Shown piece after piece: positions 47,004 through 56,013 of a DNA stretch of 64,000 bases (within the stretch, counting starts at the first letter, position 1; each line of letters opens with the position of its first letter). The stretch is from Porcincola intestinalis (GTDB lineage Bacteria; Bacillota; Clostridia; Lachnospirales; Lachnospiraceae): contig NZ_VULZ01000016.1 of the NCBI RefSeq assembly GCF_009696445.1, positions 17,605 to 81,604 on the forward strand, written 5' to 3'. The position numbers were made by a program, and so were the translations under genes. Below the pieces are notes generated by a model. That model saw only the letters and a list, made by a program, of their open reading frames with translations, had not been told where the DNA came from and did no database searches.

Positions 47004-48575
47004 ATGATGGGTGATATAGCAAAAACGAAAGTCCTTTACGTTCCGCTTGATGACAGAGACTGCAACTATGAGTTCCCATACCAGCTGAGTATGATGACGG
47101 ATGATATGGAGCTGCTGAGGCCAGACAGGGCATGGATGGGAGCGTTGAAAAAGCCGGCGGACATCGCAAAGCTATGGGACTGGCTTTTTGAGCATGTGAG
47201 GGAATGCGAGTACGCGATCCTTTCTGTTGACACACTGGTATACGGTAATATTGTCGGATCACGTATCCATCAGTTTTCACAGGAAACATGTATGGAGAGA
47301 ATGGAAACCTTCCGAAGGCTCAAGCAGATGAATCCGGCACTCCATATCCATGCTTATAATCTGGTGGCGAGGGTTGCTGCTTATGACAGTGCCCAGGAGG
47401 ATCCGGATTATTGGGAGGAATACGGATATGCGATCTGGAGATATACGTTTCTTCTTGATAAAAAGAATCAGGGGAAGACAAGGCCTGAGGAAGATCAGGA
47501 AGCAGAGATGCTGAAGGAGAAAATTCCGAAAGATATCATGCATGATTTCCTGAGGCGTCGTAGAACAGACCGCGCGGTGAATATGGAGAGCGTAAAGCTT
47601 ACCAGGGAAGGGATCTTTGATATTCTTACGATACCGAAGGATGATACGTCCGAATTCGGGTACGCGGCGCTTGATCAGGCAGAAATCCTCAGGTTGGTCA
47701 GGAAATACTCGTTATTCAACAGGGTCTTTGTATACCCCGGAGCGGATGAAGCAGGAAGCACAATTTTCGCGAGAGTGTTTAACCTGAAGCATCACTACCA
47801 GCCGGCTGTATATGTCCGGTACTCATCCGTTCGCGGACCATATGTCATCCCGCGGTATGAAGACAGACCTCTTGGTGAGAGCGTGAAGTGGCAGATTATC
47901 TCTGCCGGCGGGATCGTATCGGAAGATCCTTTGGAGTCAGACTGTATGCTGGCCGTGAATGCTGCCGGGACAGAGCAGGTCGAAAGCTCAGAACAACTGC
48001 TCCGTAATGTGAATTCCCGGAATAACACGAATGCAGAGGAACTCTTGCGCTATATAGAATATTTTCATGCGCGTTACGGGAAGGCAATCGGAATTTCAGA
48101 TGTGGCGACATCGAACGGCTGCGACAATGATTTCTGTGACAATGCCTGCCTGCATGGTACGTTTCAGCTGATTCAGGCATTTGGAGGCTGGAATACTGCT
48201 GAGAATACGAATGGCGTGGTGATTGCCCAGACAATGATAGCAGCCTATTACCACTGCTTCCAGAATATGGAGGAGCAGGAGGAACGTTCAGACACGTTTT
48301 TGGCGCGTGCGCTGATCTGTGACTGGCTCTGCCAGGCGAATGTTGAACCTGAATTTATGAAAGAATATGCACCATCTCACGGAATCAATCCTTTCAGGCT
48401 GGCCGGATGTCTCGGTGAAGTGACAGAATACTACAAAAAGAGCCTGGATGAGCAATTGTCTGAAAAACTTTCTCACCAGCTGAAGGGGAAAAAAATTCTG
48501 CTGAGAAGGGTACGCTTTAACTGGAACGGGGCTTTTTATTTTGCTGCAGACTGTGCGTTGGAGAAAAAGAAATGA
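47004..48575 (+). CDS. DUF4127 family protein, copy 1
   Basis: A 523-residue soluble protein without a signal peptide. Motifs shared with the second copy downstream are PLDDRDCN (14-21), SVDTLVYGNIVGSRIH (74-89), IPKDDTSEFGYAALDQ (210-225) and YPGADE (244-249). A third shared region is AFGGWNTAENTNG. The repeated acidic and His residues suggest a metal- or acid-catalysed enzyme. I recognise the family as DUF4127, whose reaction is not established as far as I know. It lies between the sugar permeases and a PIG-L deacetylase, so it probably processes the imported glycoconjugate. The stop overlaps the next gene by four bases. Confidence 0.8.
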   Translation: MMGDIAKTKVLYVPLDDRDCNYEFPYQLSMMTDDMELLRPDRAWMGALKKPADIAKLWDWLFEHVRECEYAILSVDTLVYGNIVGSRIHQFSQETCMERMETFRRLKQMNPALHIHAYNLVARVAAYDSAQEDPDYWEEYGYAIWRYTFLLDKKNQGKTRPEEDQEAEMLKEKIPKDIMHDFLRRRRTDRAVNMESVKLTREGIFDILTIPKDDTSEFGYAALDQAEILRLVRKYSLFNRVFVYPGADEAGSTIFARVFNLKHHYQPAVYVRYSSVRGPYVIPRYEDRPLGESVKWQIISAGGIVSEDPLESDCMLAVNAAGTEQVESSEQLLRNVNSRNNTNAEELLRYIEYFHARYGKAIGISDVATSNGCDNDFCDNACLHGTFQLIQAFGGWNTAENTNGVVIAQTMIAAYYHCFQNMEEQEERSDTFLARALICDWLCQANVEPEFMKEYAPSHGINPFRLAGCLGEVTEYYKKSLDEQLSEKLSHQLKGKKILLRRVRFNWNGAFYFAADCALEKKK

Positions 48576-49375
48576 AGAAATTGAACGTTATGGTCGTCGG
48601 TGCACATCCGGATGACTGTGAAGGGGGATGCGGGGGAACCGCGCTTAAATATGTGAAGGCAGGGAGCAGGGTGACATTTGTATCGGTAACAGACGGAAGC
48701 GCAGGTCATCAGACACTAGGCCGCCAGGAACTAGCAAAAATTCGTAAAGAGGAAGCGCAGGCTTCCGCCAATATCTCAGGCGTTACATCCATCGTCCTGA
48801 AGCACCGGGACGGGGAGCTGGAACCGAACCTTGAGGCTAGAAAAGAGATGGTGCGTCTGATCCGCAAGGTTCAACCGGATATCATCATCACGCACAGACT
48901 GAACGATTACCATCCGGATCACAGGAGCACTTCCCAGATCATCGAGGATAGCTCTTATCTGGTCATGGTACCGGCGATTTGTCCAGATACCCCAGCTCTG
49001 AATCATCAGCCGGCGATCTTCTTTGTATATGATCCATTTCGGAGGCCATATCCGTTTTCTGCGGACGTTGTCGTAAGAATCGATGATGTAATGGAAGAAA
49101 AGCTCAAGATGACCGGCTGTCACAAGTCCCAGTATGAGGCGTTTCTTCCCTGGATGGCCATCAAACAGGGTGAAATTCGAACAGATTACGATGTCAGAAA
49201 TTATCCTTCAGACGCAATTACACAATGGGATCGAAAGGTAGCGGAACAATATCAGGACGCTTTGAAACAGCGATATGGGCATGAGAGCACGACTCAATAT
49301 GCGGAAGCCTATGAGATGAGTGAATATGGGATGGAAATTCCAAGGGCTGATTTGGATGAATATTTCCCGCGATAG
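48572..49375 (+). CDS. PIG-L family (LmbE-like) N-acetyl sugar deacetylase
   Basis: A 267-residue zinc-dependent deacetylase. The metal and catalytic motif AHPDD is at residues 11-15 (His12, Asp14, Asp15), and the second metal motif HPDHR starts at His114, with His117 as a ligand. The family removes acetyl from N-acetylglucosaminyl groups, as in MshB, BshB and GlcNAc-PI deacetylase. The operon context suggests it deacetylates the imported glycoside or a product of DUF4127. It starts in the stop of the upstream gene (ATGA). It ends with TAG, showing that this organism uses TAG as a stop. Confidence 0.9.
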   Translation: MKKLNVMVVGAHPDDCEGGCGGTALKYVKAGSRVTFVSVTDGSAGHQTLGRQELAKIRKEEAQASANISGVTSIVLKHRDGELEPNLEARKEMVRLIRKVQPDIIITHRLNDYHPDHRSTSQIIEDSSYLVMVPAICPDTPALNHQPAIFFVYDPFRRPYPFSADVVVRIDDVMEEKLKMTGCHKSQYEAFLPWMAIKQGEIRTDYDVRNYPSDAITQWDRKVAEQYQDALKQRYGHESTTQYAEAYEMSEYGMEIPRADLDEYFPR

Positions 49376-49395
49376 GAAAGAATGGAGGAGCGCAG

Positions 49396-50214
49396 ATGGG
49401 TTGCAGCGAAAGAAGGCGCGATGGCGGAAATCTGTTTCTTGGGAACGGGACAAAACAGGTAATCAAAGAGGCTTTTTCTTCCATGACGCATGTGGAGAAG
49501 AGTGTAGCGCGCTTCTTTCTGAATAACACGGCAGTTGAGGATTTTTCATCCAAGAATATCGCAGCCTTACTGTATATCTCGGAATCAACGCTTTCGAGGT
49601 TTGCCAAAAAGTGCGGGTTCCGGGGATACCGGGAATTTGTCTTTTCGTATGAGAAGGATTTCCATGAGGAAATGGAATACGTGAAATCTCATAGTGCTGC
49701 CGACTTCGTCCCGTCAAATGTGCATGCGATGTATACGGATGCTACAGCGCAGGAATTCCAGGAGAGCCAGATCGAACAGTGGCATGATCTGGCCAGAATC
49801 ATCCGGAGGAGCAGGGCTGTTTATATGACAGGATCCGGATGTGCAGACGCGTTGACAGAGCTTCTGGAATATCAGCTGGTTCAACGTGGTCTTCCCATAG
49901 AAATTGTACACCGCACACAGCTTCTTCAGCTTCACGCCAGGCTGGCGACAGAGGGAGAGTTATTCATCGGAATTGACATGGATGGAAAAGATATTCTGAT
50001 GCGGAATACGCTGACTGTTGCTGTTGAGAATGGAGCCAGAAGTGTACTTATTTCATCGGAACCGGTGAATGAACTGAAGAATTCAGATATCGGAAACCTT
50101 TGTATATCATCTGGAAAGACGATATCAGGAGGTCATATATCATGCGTGGTTCCTTATCTGGTCATGCTGGATCTGCTTCTGATGTATTGCGAATATGAGA
50201 GGGACAGAGGATAA
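49396..50214 (+). CDS. RpiR/MurR-family transcriptional regulator, copy 1
   Basis: A 272-residue regulator. The N-terminal HTH_6 domain spans about residues 18-90 (MTHVEKSVARFFLNN, LLYISESTLSRFAKKCGFRGYREF). A SIS-fold effector domain follows, with VYMTGSGCADAL and MRNTLTVAVENGARSVLIS. SIS domains bind phosphosugars, often amino-sugar phosphates. GGAGGAG supports the start. It is embedded in the ABC/DUF4127 operon, so autoregulation is probable. Confidence 0.88.
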   Translation: MGCSERRRDGGNLFLGNGTKQVIKEAFSSMTHVEKSVARFFLNNTAVEDFSSKNIAALLYISESTLSRFAKKCGFRGYREFVFSYEKDFHEEMEYVKSHSAADFVPSNVHAMYTDATAQEFQESQIEQWHDLARIIRRSRAVYMTGSGCADALTELLEYQLVQRGLPIEIVHRTQLLQLHARLATEGELFIGIDMDGKDILMRNTLTVAVENGARSVLISSEPVNELKNSDIGNLCISSGKTISGGHISCVVPYLVMLDLLLMYCEYERDRG

Positions 50215-50215
50215 G

Positions 50216-51745
50216 ATGATAAAGATCGTGCTGCTTCCAATGGATGAAAGACCTTGTAATCGTCGTTATGCCGAGGAACTTTTCAGTCATGATGATATTC
50301 GGATCGTTTGCCCCGGAAAGCTTGGAAATAAAAAAGAGCCGGCAGATATCCACGAGATTGTTTCGTTTTTAGAGCAGGAGTGCGCAGATGCAGATGGCCT
50401 GGTTTTGTCAATGGACATGTTGCTATACGGCGGCCTGGTTCCATCCCGGATCCATCATCTTTCCAGCTGTGATTTAGCGCAGCGTATGGAGGTCGTGAAG
50501 AAAATCCGGGTTCGATATCCAAGCCTGAAGATATACGCATGGCATTGTATCATGAGATGCCCGGACTATTCCTCTGATGAAGAAGAACCCGATTATTATG
50601 AGCAATATGGAGCGATGATTCATAAAATCGGAGAGGCCGTTCACAAAAGCCGGGTTGATATGTGCGATCCCGGAGAGGTAGACAGACTGCTGCGTAGGAT
50701 GGATCAGGGAGCATTGGATGATTATGTATCCAGGAGGGCAATGAACAAAGCCATGAATCTTAAAGCATTGGACTTTGTTGATGCCGGCGTGATCGATGCT
50801 CTCGTTATCCCGCAGGATGATTCTGCCCCATTTGGATATGCGGCAATGGATCAAAAGGAAATCAGGGCAGCCGTTGTTGAGCGAAACCTGATGGACAAGG
50901 TCCTGATCTACCCAGGAGCTGACGAGGTTTCCCTGACACTGACGGCGAGAATGGTGAACCATCTTCGAGGAAAGAAGCCTTCTGTATATATCAGATATGC
51001 AAGCGAACAGGCTAAGATGGTCATTCCGATATATGAGGGGAACAGCCTGGAGAATACGGTAAAATCCCATGTGATTTCTGCAGGATGCAGAATCTGCGAC
51101 ACAATGAAAGATGCAGATTTCGTATTGATGGTTACCGCACCAGCATATAGAATCAGGGAAGCGAATGAGCAGCCGTCACTGGATCCAGGATATCTGACTG
51201 AAAGAAATCTGCCGGAGTTGCTGGATGAGACGGAGGAATGCCTCAGGAGAGGAAAACCGGTGGTGATCTGCGATAATGCATATGGCAATGGAGGAGAGTT
51301 GGCGCTGATCCGGATGTTGAATAAACTGAAGATCCTTGACAAGATTGCAGGATATGCCGGATGGAATACTTCTGCGAATACGCTTGGAACCGCACTGGCG
51401 GAGGGGGTCGACTTTGACGCTCATGGCCGCAGCCAAGCCCACATGAATTTCCTGATGGAACGATATGTTGAGGATTGCGGATATATGTCGAATGTAAGAT
51501 GGAAAATTGACAGTCTGCTTGGGACGAAGAATCTGCAGGATGGAATAGACCTCAGCCCATTTTCTTATACGGAAGTGGGGGAGGAAAGAGGAGTCGTGAG
51601 TCAGTTGATTCAGAAAGAGCTTGAACATTATATTCATACAGACATGTCATCTGTCTCCGAAAGGGTTCAGATTGAGGATGTCTGGATGCCGTGGCGGCGG
51701 ATGTTCGAAGCAGGGATTCGGGTGTGGTACCAGTTTAACGAATAA
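50216..51745 (+). CDS. DUF4127 family protein, copy 2
   Basis: A 509-residue paralogue of the protein at 47004. I start at the ATG at 50216, which follows AGAGG and directly follows the upstream stop. The shared motifs are PMDERPCN (8-15), SMDMLLYGGLVPSRIH (65-80), IPQDDSAPFGYAAMDQ (198-213), YPGADE (232-237) and GYAGWNTSANTLG. Outside these motifs similarity to copy 1 looks low, so they are old paralogues, likely with different substrates or forming a heteromer. The stop overlaps the ROK kinase start by one base. Confidence 0.8.
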   Translation: MIKIVLLPMDERPCNRRYAEELFSHDDIRIVCPGKLGNKKEPADIHEIVSFLEQECADADGLVLSMDMLLYGGLVPSRIHHLSSCDLAQRMEVVKKIRVRYPSLKIYAWHCIMRCPDYSSDEEEPDYYEQYGAMIHKIGEAVHKSRVDMCDPGEVDRLLRRMDQGALDDYVSRRAMNKAMNLKALDFVDAGVIDALVIPQDDSAPFGYAAMDQKEIRAAVVERNLMDKVLIYPGADEVSLTLTARMVNHLRGKKPSVYIRYASEQAKMVIPIYEGNSLENTVKSHVISAGCRICDTMKDADFVLMVTAPAYRIREANEQPSLDPGYLTERNLPELLDETEECLRRGKPVVICDNAYGNGGELALIRMLNKLKILDKIAGYAGWNTSANTLGTALAEGVDFDAHGRSQAHMNFLMERYVEDCGYMSNVRWKIDSLLGTKNLQDGIDLSPFSYTEVGEERGVVSQLIQKELEHYIHTDMSSVSERVQIEDVWMPWRRMFEAGIRVWYQFNE

Positions 51746-52746
51746 TGAAGAATGGAAAAGATGAGTCCATGGAATATAGGGTAGGAGTCGACATTGGCGG
51801 GACAAATCTTGATATTGGCCTGGTCGATTCAGAGTATCATATTATTGATAAGCAGAGTGTCGAGACAAAAGAAGTAAAAGAGCCGGGCTCCATGGCCGAA
51901 TATATTGGATCGACTGTCTGTCACATGCTGGCAAAGTGCTGCATATCGGCCGGACAGATCCGCACCATTGGTGTTGGAGTGCCCGGGACAGCAAATTTAG
52001 AAAAAGGTTCCGTCGAGTATGCAAATAATCTTGGATTCCAGGACGTTCCTTTTGTTCAGATGATTCAGAAGAACTTTCCTGGTGAGCTGCGTAGAAAGGT
52101 TCTGATTGAGAATGACGCCAATGCCGCAGCGATCGGAGAATATCTGGCGGGTGGTTATCATGTGAATCATTTTATTATGATTACAATTGGGACAGGAATT
52201 GGCGGCGGTATCATCATGAATGGAAAGCTCATCCGAGGCGTTAATGGAGCAGCGGGTGAATTTGGTCATATGTCAATTGAACTTTCTGGTGTAGCCTGTA
52301 ATTGCGGCAGAAGGGGATGCTTTGAGAAATATGCCTCCGCGCCGGCATTGGCGGAACAAATGAGGGCTGCCCTCCGTGAGGAATCGGTGGATGGACGTCT
52401 GGTGATGAATCTGTGTGGTGGAATGCGAGACCGGATTGATGCCAGGATCGTCCTTGAGGCAGTGAGAAGAGGGGACCCAGCTGCGATAAAGGTATTCAAC
52501 CGGTATTTATACTACCTGTCAGAGGGTATTGCGAACATTATCAATATCCTGCAACCGGATGTTCTGGTGCTGTCCGGAGGAATTATGAGATCGGGAGACC
52601 TGTTTCTGGAAAAGCTGAAGGAGATGATCCATGAGAAAATATATTCAAGGGAAAGCGCTGTTAATACATGGATCGGGCAGGCTGATGCATGTAAGGACCC
52701 AGGGGATGCCGGTATAATCGGAGCAGCCTGCATTGGCCTTCTATAA
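51745..52746 (+). CDS. ROK-family sugar kinase
   Basis: A 333-residue kinase. The phosphate-binding motif DIGGTN is at 16-21, the catalytic Asp124 lies in ENDANAAAIGE, and ITIGTGIGGG follows. The zinc site is complete: His175 in GEFGHM and Cys185, Cys187 and Cys192 in CNCGRRGC. There is no N-terminal HTH, so it is a kinase rather than a NagC-type repressor. ROK kinases phosphorylate glucose, GlcNAc, ManNAc or similar at C6. It probably captures the sugar released by the operon. A start at 51769 (MEYRVGVDIGG) is possible. Confidence 0.9.
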   Translation: MKNGKDESMEYRVGVDIGGTNLDIGLVDSEYHIIDKQSVETKEVKEPGSMAEYIGSTVCHMLAKCCISAGQIRTIGVGVPGTANLEKGSVEYANNLGFQDVPFVQMIQKNFPGELRRKVLIENDANAAAIGEYLAGGYHVNHFIMITIGTGIGGGIIMNGKLIRGVNGAAGEFGHMSIELSGVACNCGRRGCFEKYASAPALAEQMRAALREESVDGRLVMNLCGGMRDRIDARIVLEAVRRGDPAAIKVFNRYLYYLSEGIANIINILQPDVLVLSGGIMRSGDLFLEKLKEMIHEKIYSRESAVNTWIGQADACKDPGDAGIIGAACIGLL

Positions 52747-52888
52747 GGAGGAGTGTCGTTCGGTATGTCAGTATCTGCCGTGATCTGGACCGAGTCCCCA
52801 TTCGCGGCGATGTTTCGCTGGTGCATCCCCCATGACTCTTGAGAAGGTGCAGCTATTAGAATACATGAAAGTACGGGAGGGTTTGACG

Positions 52889-53524
52889 ATGGAGGAATTC
52901 AGGCAGAAACGGAATGATGTCCTGGCGCAGGCTGTCATCAAGGGACTTTCGTCACGCAACATGACAGGATATCATGTGCACACGAAGGAAGAGGCGCTGA
53001 AGCTGGCGCTTGGGCTGATCCCTGAGAAGAGCAAGGTGACAGGCGGCGGTTCACTCACGGTTCAGCAGATCGGGCTGGAGGAGGCGCTGGAGAAAGGAAA
53101 CTATGAGTTTGTGAACCGCAGGAAGACGGCGGGGGCGGAGAAGCGCGCAGCGGAGGAGTTCGCCTACAGCGCGGATGTGTTTATCGGAAGCGTGAATGCG
53201 GTTACGGCCGATGGTGTTCTGGTCAACATCGACGGCAATGCGAATCGTGTTTCGGCCTATGCCTACGGACCGAAGAAGCTTGTTCTGATCGCGGGCATGA
53301 ACAAGGTTGCGCCGGATTTTGATGCGGCGCTTAAGCGTGCCAGGAATGAGGCGGCCGTCATCAATGTCCAGCGCTTTGGCTTGAAGACACCCTGCACAAA
53401 GACGGGCACCTGTATGGACTGCAAGTCGCCTGATACGATCTGCTGCCAGTTCCTGATCACCAGGTACTCGCTGCACAAGGACAGAATTCATCTGATTCTT
53501 GTGGATGAGGAGCTGGGGTATTGA
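52889..53524 (+). CDS. LUD-domain protein (lactate utilisation family, DUF162)
   Basis: A 211-residue protein. I start at the ATG after GGGAGGGTTTGACG; earlier in-frame starts at 52832 and 52865 lack support. The LUD core shows SKVTGGGSLTVQQIGL, FIGSVNAVTADGVLVNIDGNANRV and FGPKK-like YGPKKLVLIAGMNKV. The C-terminal region has four Cys residues in CTKTGTCMDCKSPDTICC, possibly a metal or cluster site. LutC-like LUD proteins take part in lactate oxidation, but stand-alone members in Clostridia have no defined function. It sits between the two sugar systems. Confidence 0.78.
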   Translation: MEEFRQKRNDVLAQAVIKGLSSRNMTGYHVHTKEEALKLALGLIPEKSKVTGGGSLTVQQIGLEEALEKGNYEFVNRRKTAGAEKRAAEEFAYSADVFIGSVNAVTADGVLVNIDGNANRVSAYAYGPKKLVLIAGMNKVAPDFDAALKRARNEAAVINVQRFGLKTPCTKTGTCMDCKSPDTICCQFLITRYSLHKDRIHLILVDEELGY

Positions 53525-53580
53525 TGAAATAGAAAAATCATTCATGTCTGCTTCAGAAGGGAAGGTTTTGCCACCATAGC

Positions 53581-53630
53581 ATGAAAATATATTTCATAAA
53601 CATATGAAATTAGTTGCAATGTGATTTCAT
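53581..53630. promoter_or_regulatory. Operator candidate(s) upstream of glycerate kinase
   Basis: ATGAAA-ATATA-TTTCAT (53581-53597) is a 6+6 inverted repeat with a 5-base spacer. Just after it, ATGAAAT (53604-53610) and ATTTCAT (53624-53630) form a second, wider pair. The TGAAA-N5-TTTCA core recurs at 55930 before the dehydrogenase operon, pointing to one regulator for both, most likely the RpiR protein encoded between them. Confidence 0.6.
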
Positions 53631-53689
53631 GAATGCTATATATTAAGACAGGTCAGATTGAGACGAAAAACAGACATGGAGGTGGCACT

Positions 53690-54823
53690 GTGAGAGTTGT
53701 AATTGCAATTGATTCATTGAAGGGCAGTCTGACGTCCCTTGAAGCGGGAAATGCAGCAGCGGAAGGTGTCCGAAGGGCGAATCCGGAAGCGGAGATTGTT
53801 GTCCGGCCTCTGGCGGATGGCGGAGAAGGAACAGTAGATGCCCTTGTTCAGGGGATGGGCGGAGAATATCGGAAAGCAAGTGTGACGGGTCCACTTGGTG
53901 TTCCGGTGGACTGCACATATGGCGTGATACCGGACTCGGAAACAGCAGTCATCGAGATGGCAGGAGCATCCGGAATTACGCTGGTGAAGCCGGAAGACCG
54001 AAATCCGCTCCTGACGACAACCTATGGGCTGGGCGAGGTGATTCGGGACGCAATCCATGCAGGATGCAGGAAGTTTATCATCGGAATTGGCGGGAGCGCC
54101 ACCAATGATGGCGGAGCCGGAATGCTGCAGGCATTGGGGTTTGAGCTTCTGGATTCGGCAGGGAAACAGATTCAGCGCGGGGCAATTGGGCTTAGGGATT
54201 TGGTGGAAGTCAGATCTGAGCGCGCGCTTCCTGAACTCGCAGGCTGCAGATTTCTGATTGCCTGCGACGTGACAAACCCGCTTTGCGGACCCGATGGATG
54301 CAGTGCAATCTATGGACCCCAGAAGGGCGCAGATGAGATCATGATCAGGGAGATGGATAAGTGGCTCGGTAATTATGCCGAAATCACAAAACAACACAAT
54401 CCGGATGCGGATCCGACGTTCCCGGGAGCAGGTGCTGCAGGCGGACTTGGATTTGCCTTCCTTGCTTATCTGGGAGGAGAGCTGAAATCAGGCATTCAGC
54501 TGGTGCTGGATGAAACACATCTGAAAGACTATGTGAAAGATGCGGATGTGGTTGTGACAGGGGAAGGCCGCCTTGATCATCAGACCGCCATGGGGAAAGC
54601 GCCAATTGGTGTAGCAAAACTGGCGAAAATGTATGGTGCAAGGGTCGTCGCATTTGCAGGAAGTGTGACGCAGGATGCTGTGGCCTGCAATCGGGCAGGG
54701 ATAGATGCGTTCTTCCCGATCGTCAGGGGTGTCTGTTCGCTAAGCGAGGCAATGAATTCTGAAAATGCGAAGAGAAACATGGCAGATACAGCTGAACAGG
54801 TGTTCAGACTGATAAATAATTGA
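53690..54823 (+). CDS. Glycerate 2-kinase (GarK/GlxK type)
   Basis: A 377-residue kinase. I choose the GTG at 53690, seven bases after GGAGG, because the protein then begins (M)RVVIAIDSLKGSLTS as the family does; an ATG at 53633 would add 19 unmatched residues. Family signatures are RPLADGGEGTVDALV, GASGITLV, IGIGGSATNDGGAGMLQALG and VTGEGRLDHQTAMGKAP. It phosphorylates D-glycerate to 2-phosphoglycerate, feeding lower glycolysis. It is likely supplied by the glycerate dehydrogenase at 62785. Confidence 0.93.
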   Translation: MRVVIAIDSLKGSLTSLEAGNAAAEGVRRANPEAEIVVRPLADGGEGTVDALVQGMGGEYRKASVTGPLGVPVDCTYGVIPDSETAVIEMAGASGITLVKPEDRNPLLTTTYGLGEVIRDAIHAGCRKFIIGIGGSATNDGGAGMLQALGFELLDSAGKQIQRGAIGLRDLVEVRSERALPELAGCRFLIACDVTNPLCGPDGCSAIYGPQKGADEIMIREMDKWLGNYAEITKQHNPDADPTFPGAGAAGGLGFAFLAYLGGELKSGIQLVLDETHLKDYVKDADVVVTGEGRLDHQTAMGKAPIGVAKLAKMYGARVVAFAGSVTQDAVACNRAGIDAFFPIVRGVCSLSEAMNSENAKRNMADTAEQVFRLINN

Positions 54824-54911
54824 CGATTAGAAAGAATTTCATGCTATGATGAACCATAAAGGACGAAGAACTAGATTGATATCAAGAAGTCAGACGCCCG
54901 GGGGGATAAGC

Positions 54912-55760
54912 ATGATAACAGGAAGCTGTAAGGAACGGATCAAGGCAAAGATGCCTCAGCTGACGGAGACAGAGAAGAAGATTGGTAGTTTTGTACTGGA
55001 GAATTATGAAACGGTTCTTCAGTGTAATGTCTCTGAACTTGCTACACATTCCGGTGTATCTGATGCTTCTGTTGTAAGGTTCTGCAGGAGTATTGGATAT
55101 CGGGGATTTCAGGATTTCAAGATGAACCTTGCCCGGGATATTCTTCCGCCAGACAGGCAGCTCAATCCCATTCTGGGGCGTGGGGATACAACAGAGGAAA
55201 TATGCAGAAAGATTTTTCTTTCCGAGGAAAACGTCCTGAATCGAACACTTCTCGGGTTGAATATTGAGGATCTCCACAGGCTCGCAATGAAAATCCGTCA
55301 TGCAAGGAAAATCGTATTGTTTGGAACCGGAGGAAGCCAGGCGGTATGTAATGATGTTCAGCATAAGTTCCTGAAGGTTGGGATTGAGACAATTGCACAG
55401 TCGGATATTGATATGCAGCTTATGGAGTCGTCACTGATGAATGAACAGGATGTTGCAATCTGCATCTCTTTTTCGGGCTGCAATACAAATGTGCAGGAAT
55501 GCATCAAGAATGCGAAGAGTAACGGGGCGTTTACTGCTGGGATTATCAGCCAGGGAAAATCTCCACTGAGCAAACTGGTAGACGTGGTATTTTATTCAGC
55601 TTATGAAGAAACAATATTTCAGTCGGAATCTGTGAGTACCCGAATTGCACAGTTGGCAATCTGTGACTGCCTTGTGAGTTCAGTAGCTGTTCTGGATTAT
55701 GATCAGGCCTATCAGTCTATTCTCAATACAAGAGAAGCCACTTCTGTCGGAAAGTATTAA
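54912..55760 (+). CDS. RpiR/MurR-family transcriptional regulator, copy 2
   Basis: A 282-residue regulator starting at the ATG preceded by GGGGGGATAAGC. The HTH domain includes LTETEKKIGSFVLENYE and GVSDASVVRFCRSIGYRGFQDFK. The SIS domain has VLFGTGGSQAVCND, ICISFSGCNTNVQECIKNAKSNGA and SISRG-like FQSESVSTRIAQL. It is downstream of glycerate kinase and upstream of the dehydrogenase/TRAP operon, with TGAAA-N5-TTTCA palindromes on both sides. The likely effector is a phosphorylated sugar intermediate made by the FGGY kinase. Confidence 0.9.
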   Translation: MITGSCKERIKAKMPQLTETEKKIGSFVLENYETVLQCNVSELATHSGVSDASVVRFCRSIGYRGFQDFKMNLARDILPPDRQLNPILGRGDTTEEICRKIFLSEENVLNRTLLGLNIEDLHRLAMKIRHARKIVLFGTGGSQAVCNDVQHKFLKVGIETIAQSDIDMQLMESSLMNEQDVAICISFSGCNTNVQECIKNAKSNGAFTAGIISQGKSPLSKLVDVVFYSAYEETIFQSESVSTRIAQLAICDCLVSSVAVLDYDQAYQSILNTREATSVGKY

Positions 55761-55823
55761 ATCTTAGGAAATTCACTGATTTTTATACAGATATATACGA
55801 GACCGGTGTGACACTGGCGAAGA

Positions 55824-55859
55824 AGACCTTTGGAGTTCATCCAGAGGTCTTTTCTTTTT
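55824..55859 (+). terminator. Terminator after RpiR copy 2
   Basis: AGACCTTTGG (55824-55833) pairs with CCAGAGGTCT (55841-55850) with one G-T pair, followed by TTTCTTTTTG. It separates the glycerate kinase/rpiR unit from the dehydrogenase operon. Confidence 0.85.
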
Positions 55860-55929
55860 GCTTCATGAAAATATTGTACAAATAATGATGACATAAACTG
55901 TAATAATATTACAAAAATAAAATATACTA

Positions 55930-55948
55930 TTGAAATAGTATTTCAATT
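55930..55948. promoter_or_regulatory. Perfect 19-bp palindrome, operator candidate of the dehydrogenase/TRAP operon
   Basis: ATTGAAATAGTATTTCAAT has 9-base perfect arms around one base and contains TGAAA-TAGTA-TTTCA. It lies 66 bp before the dehydrogenase gene in a very AT-rich promoter region. Confidence 0.65.
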
Positions 55949-56013
55949 ATGCTATATATGTTTCAGCATTAAAAGAAATTACATTTCATATCCTATAAAG
56001 GTCAGGAGGAAAT

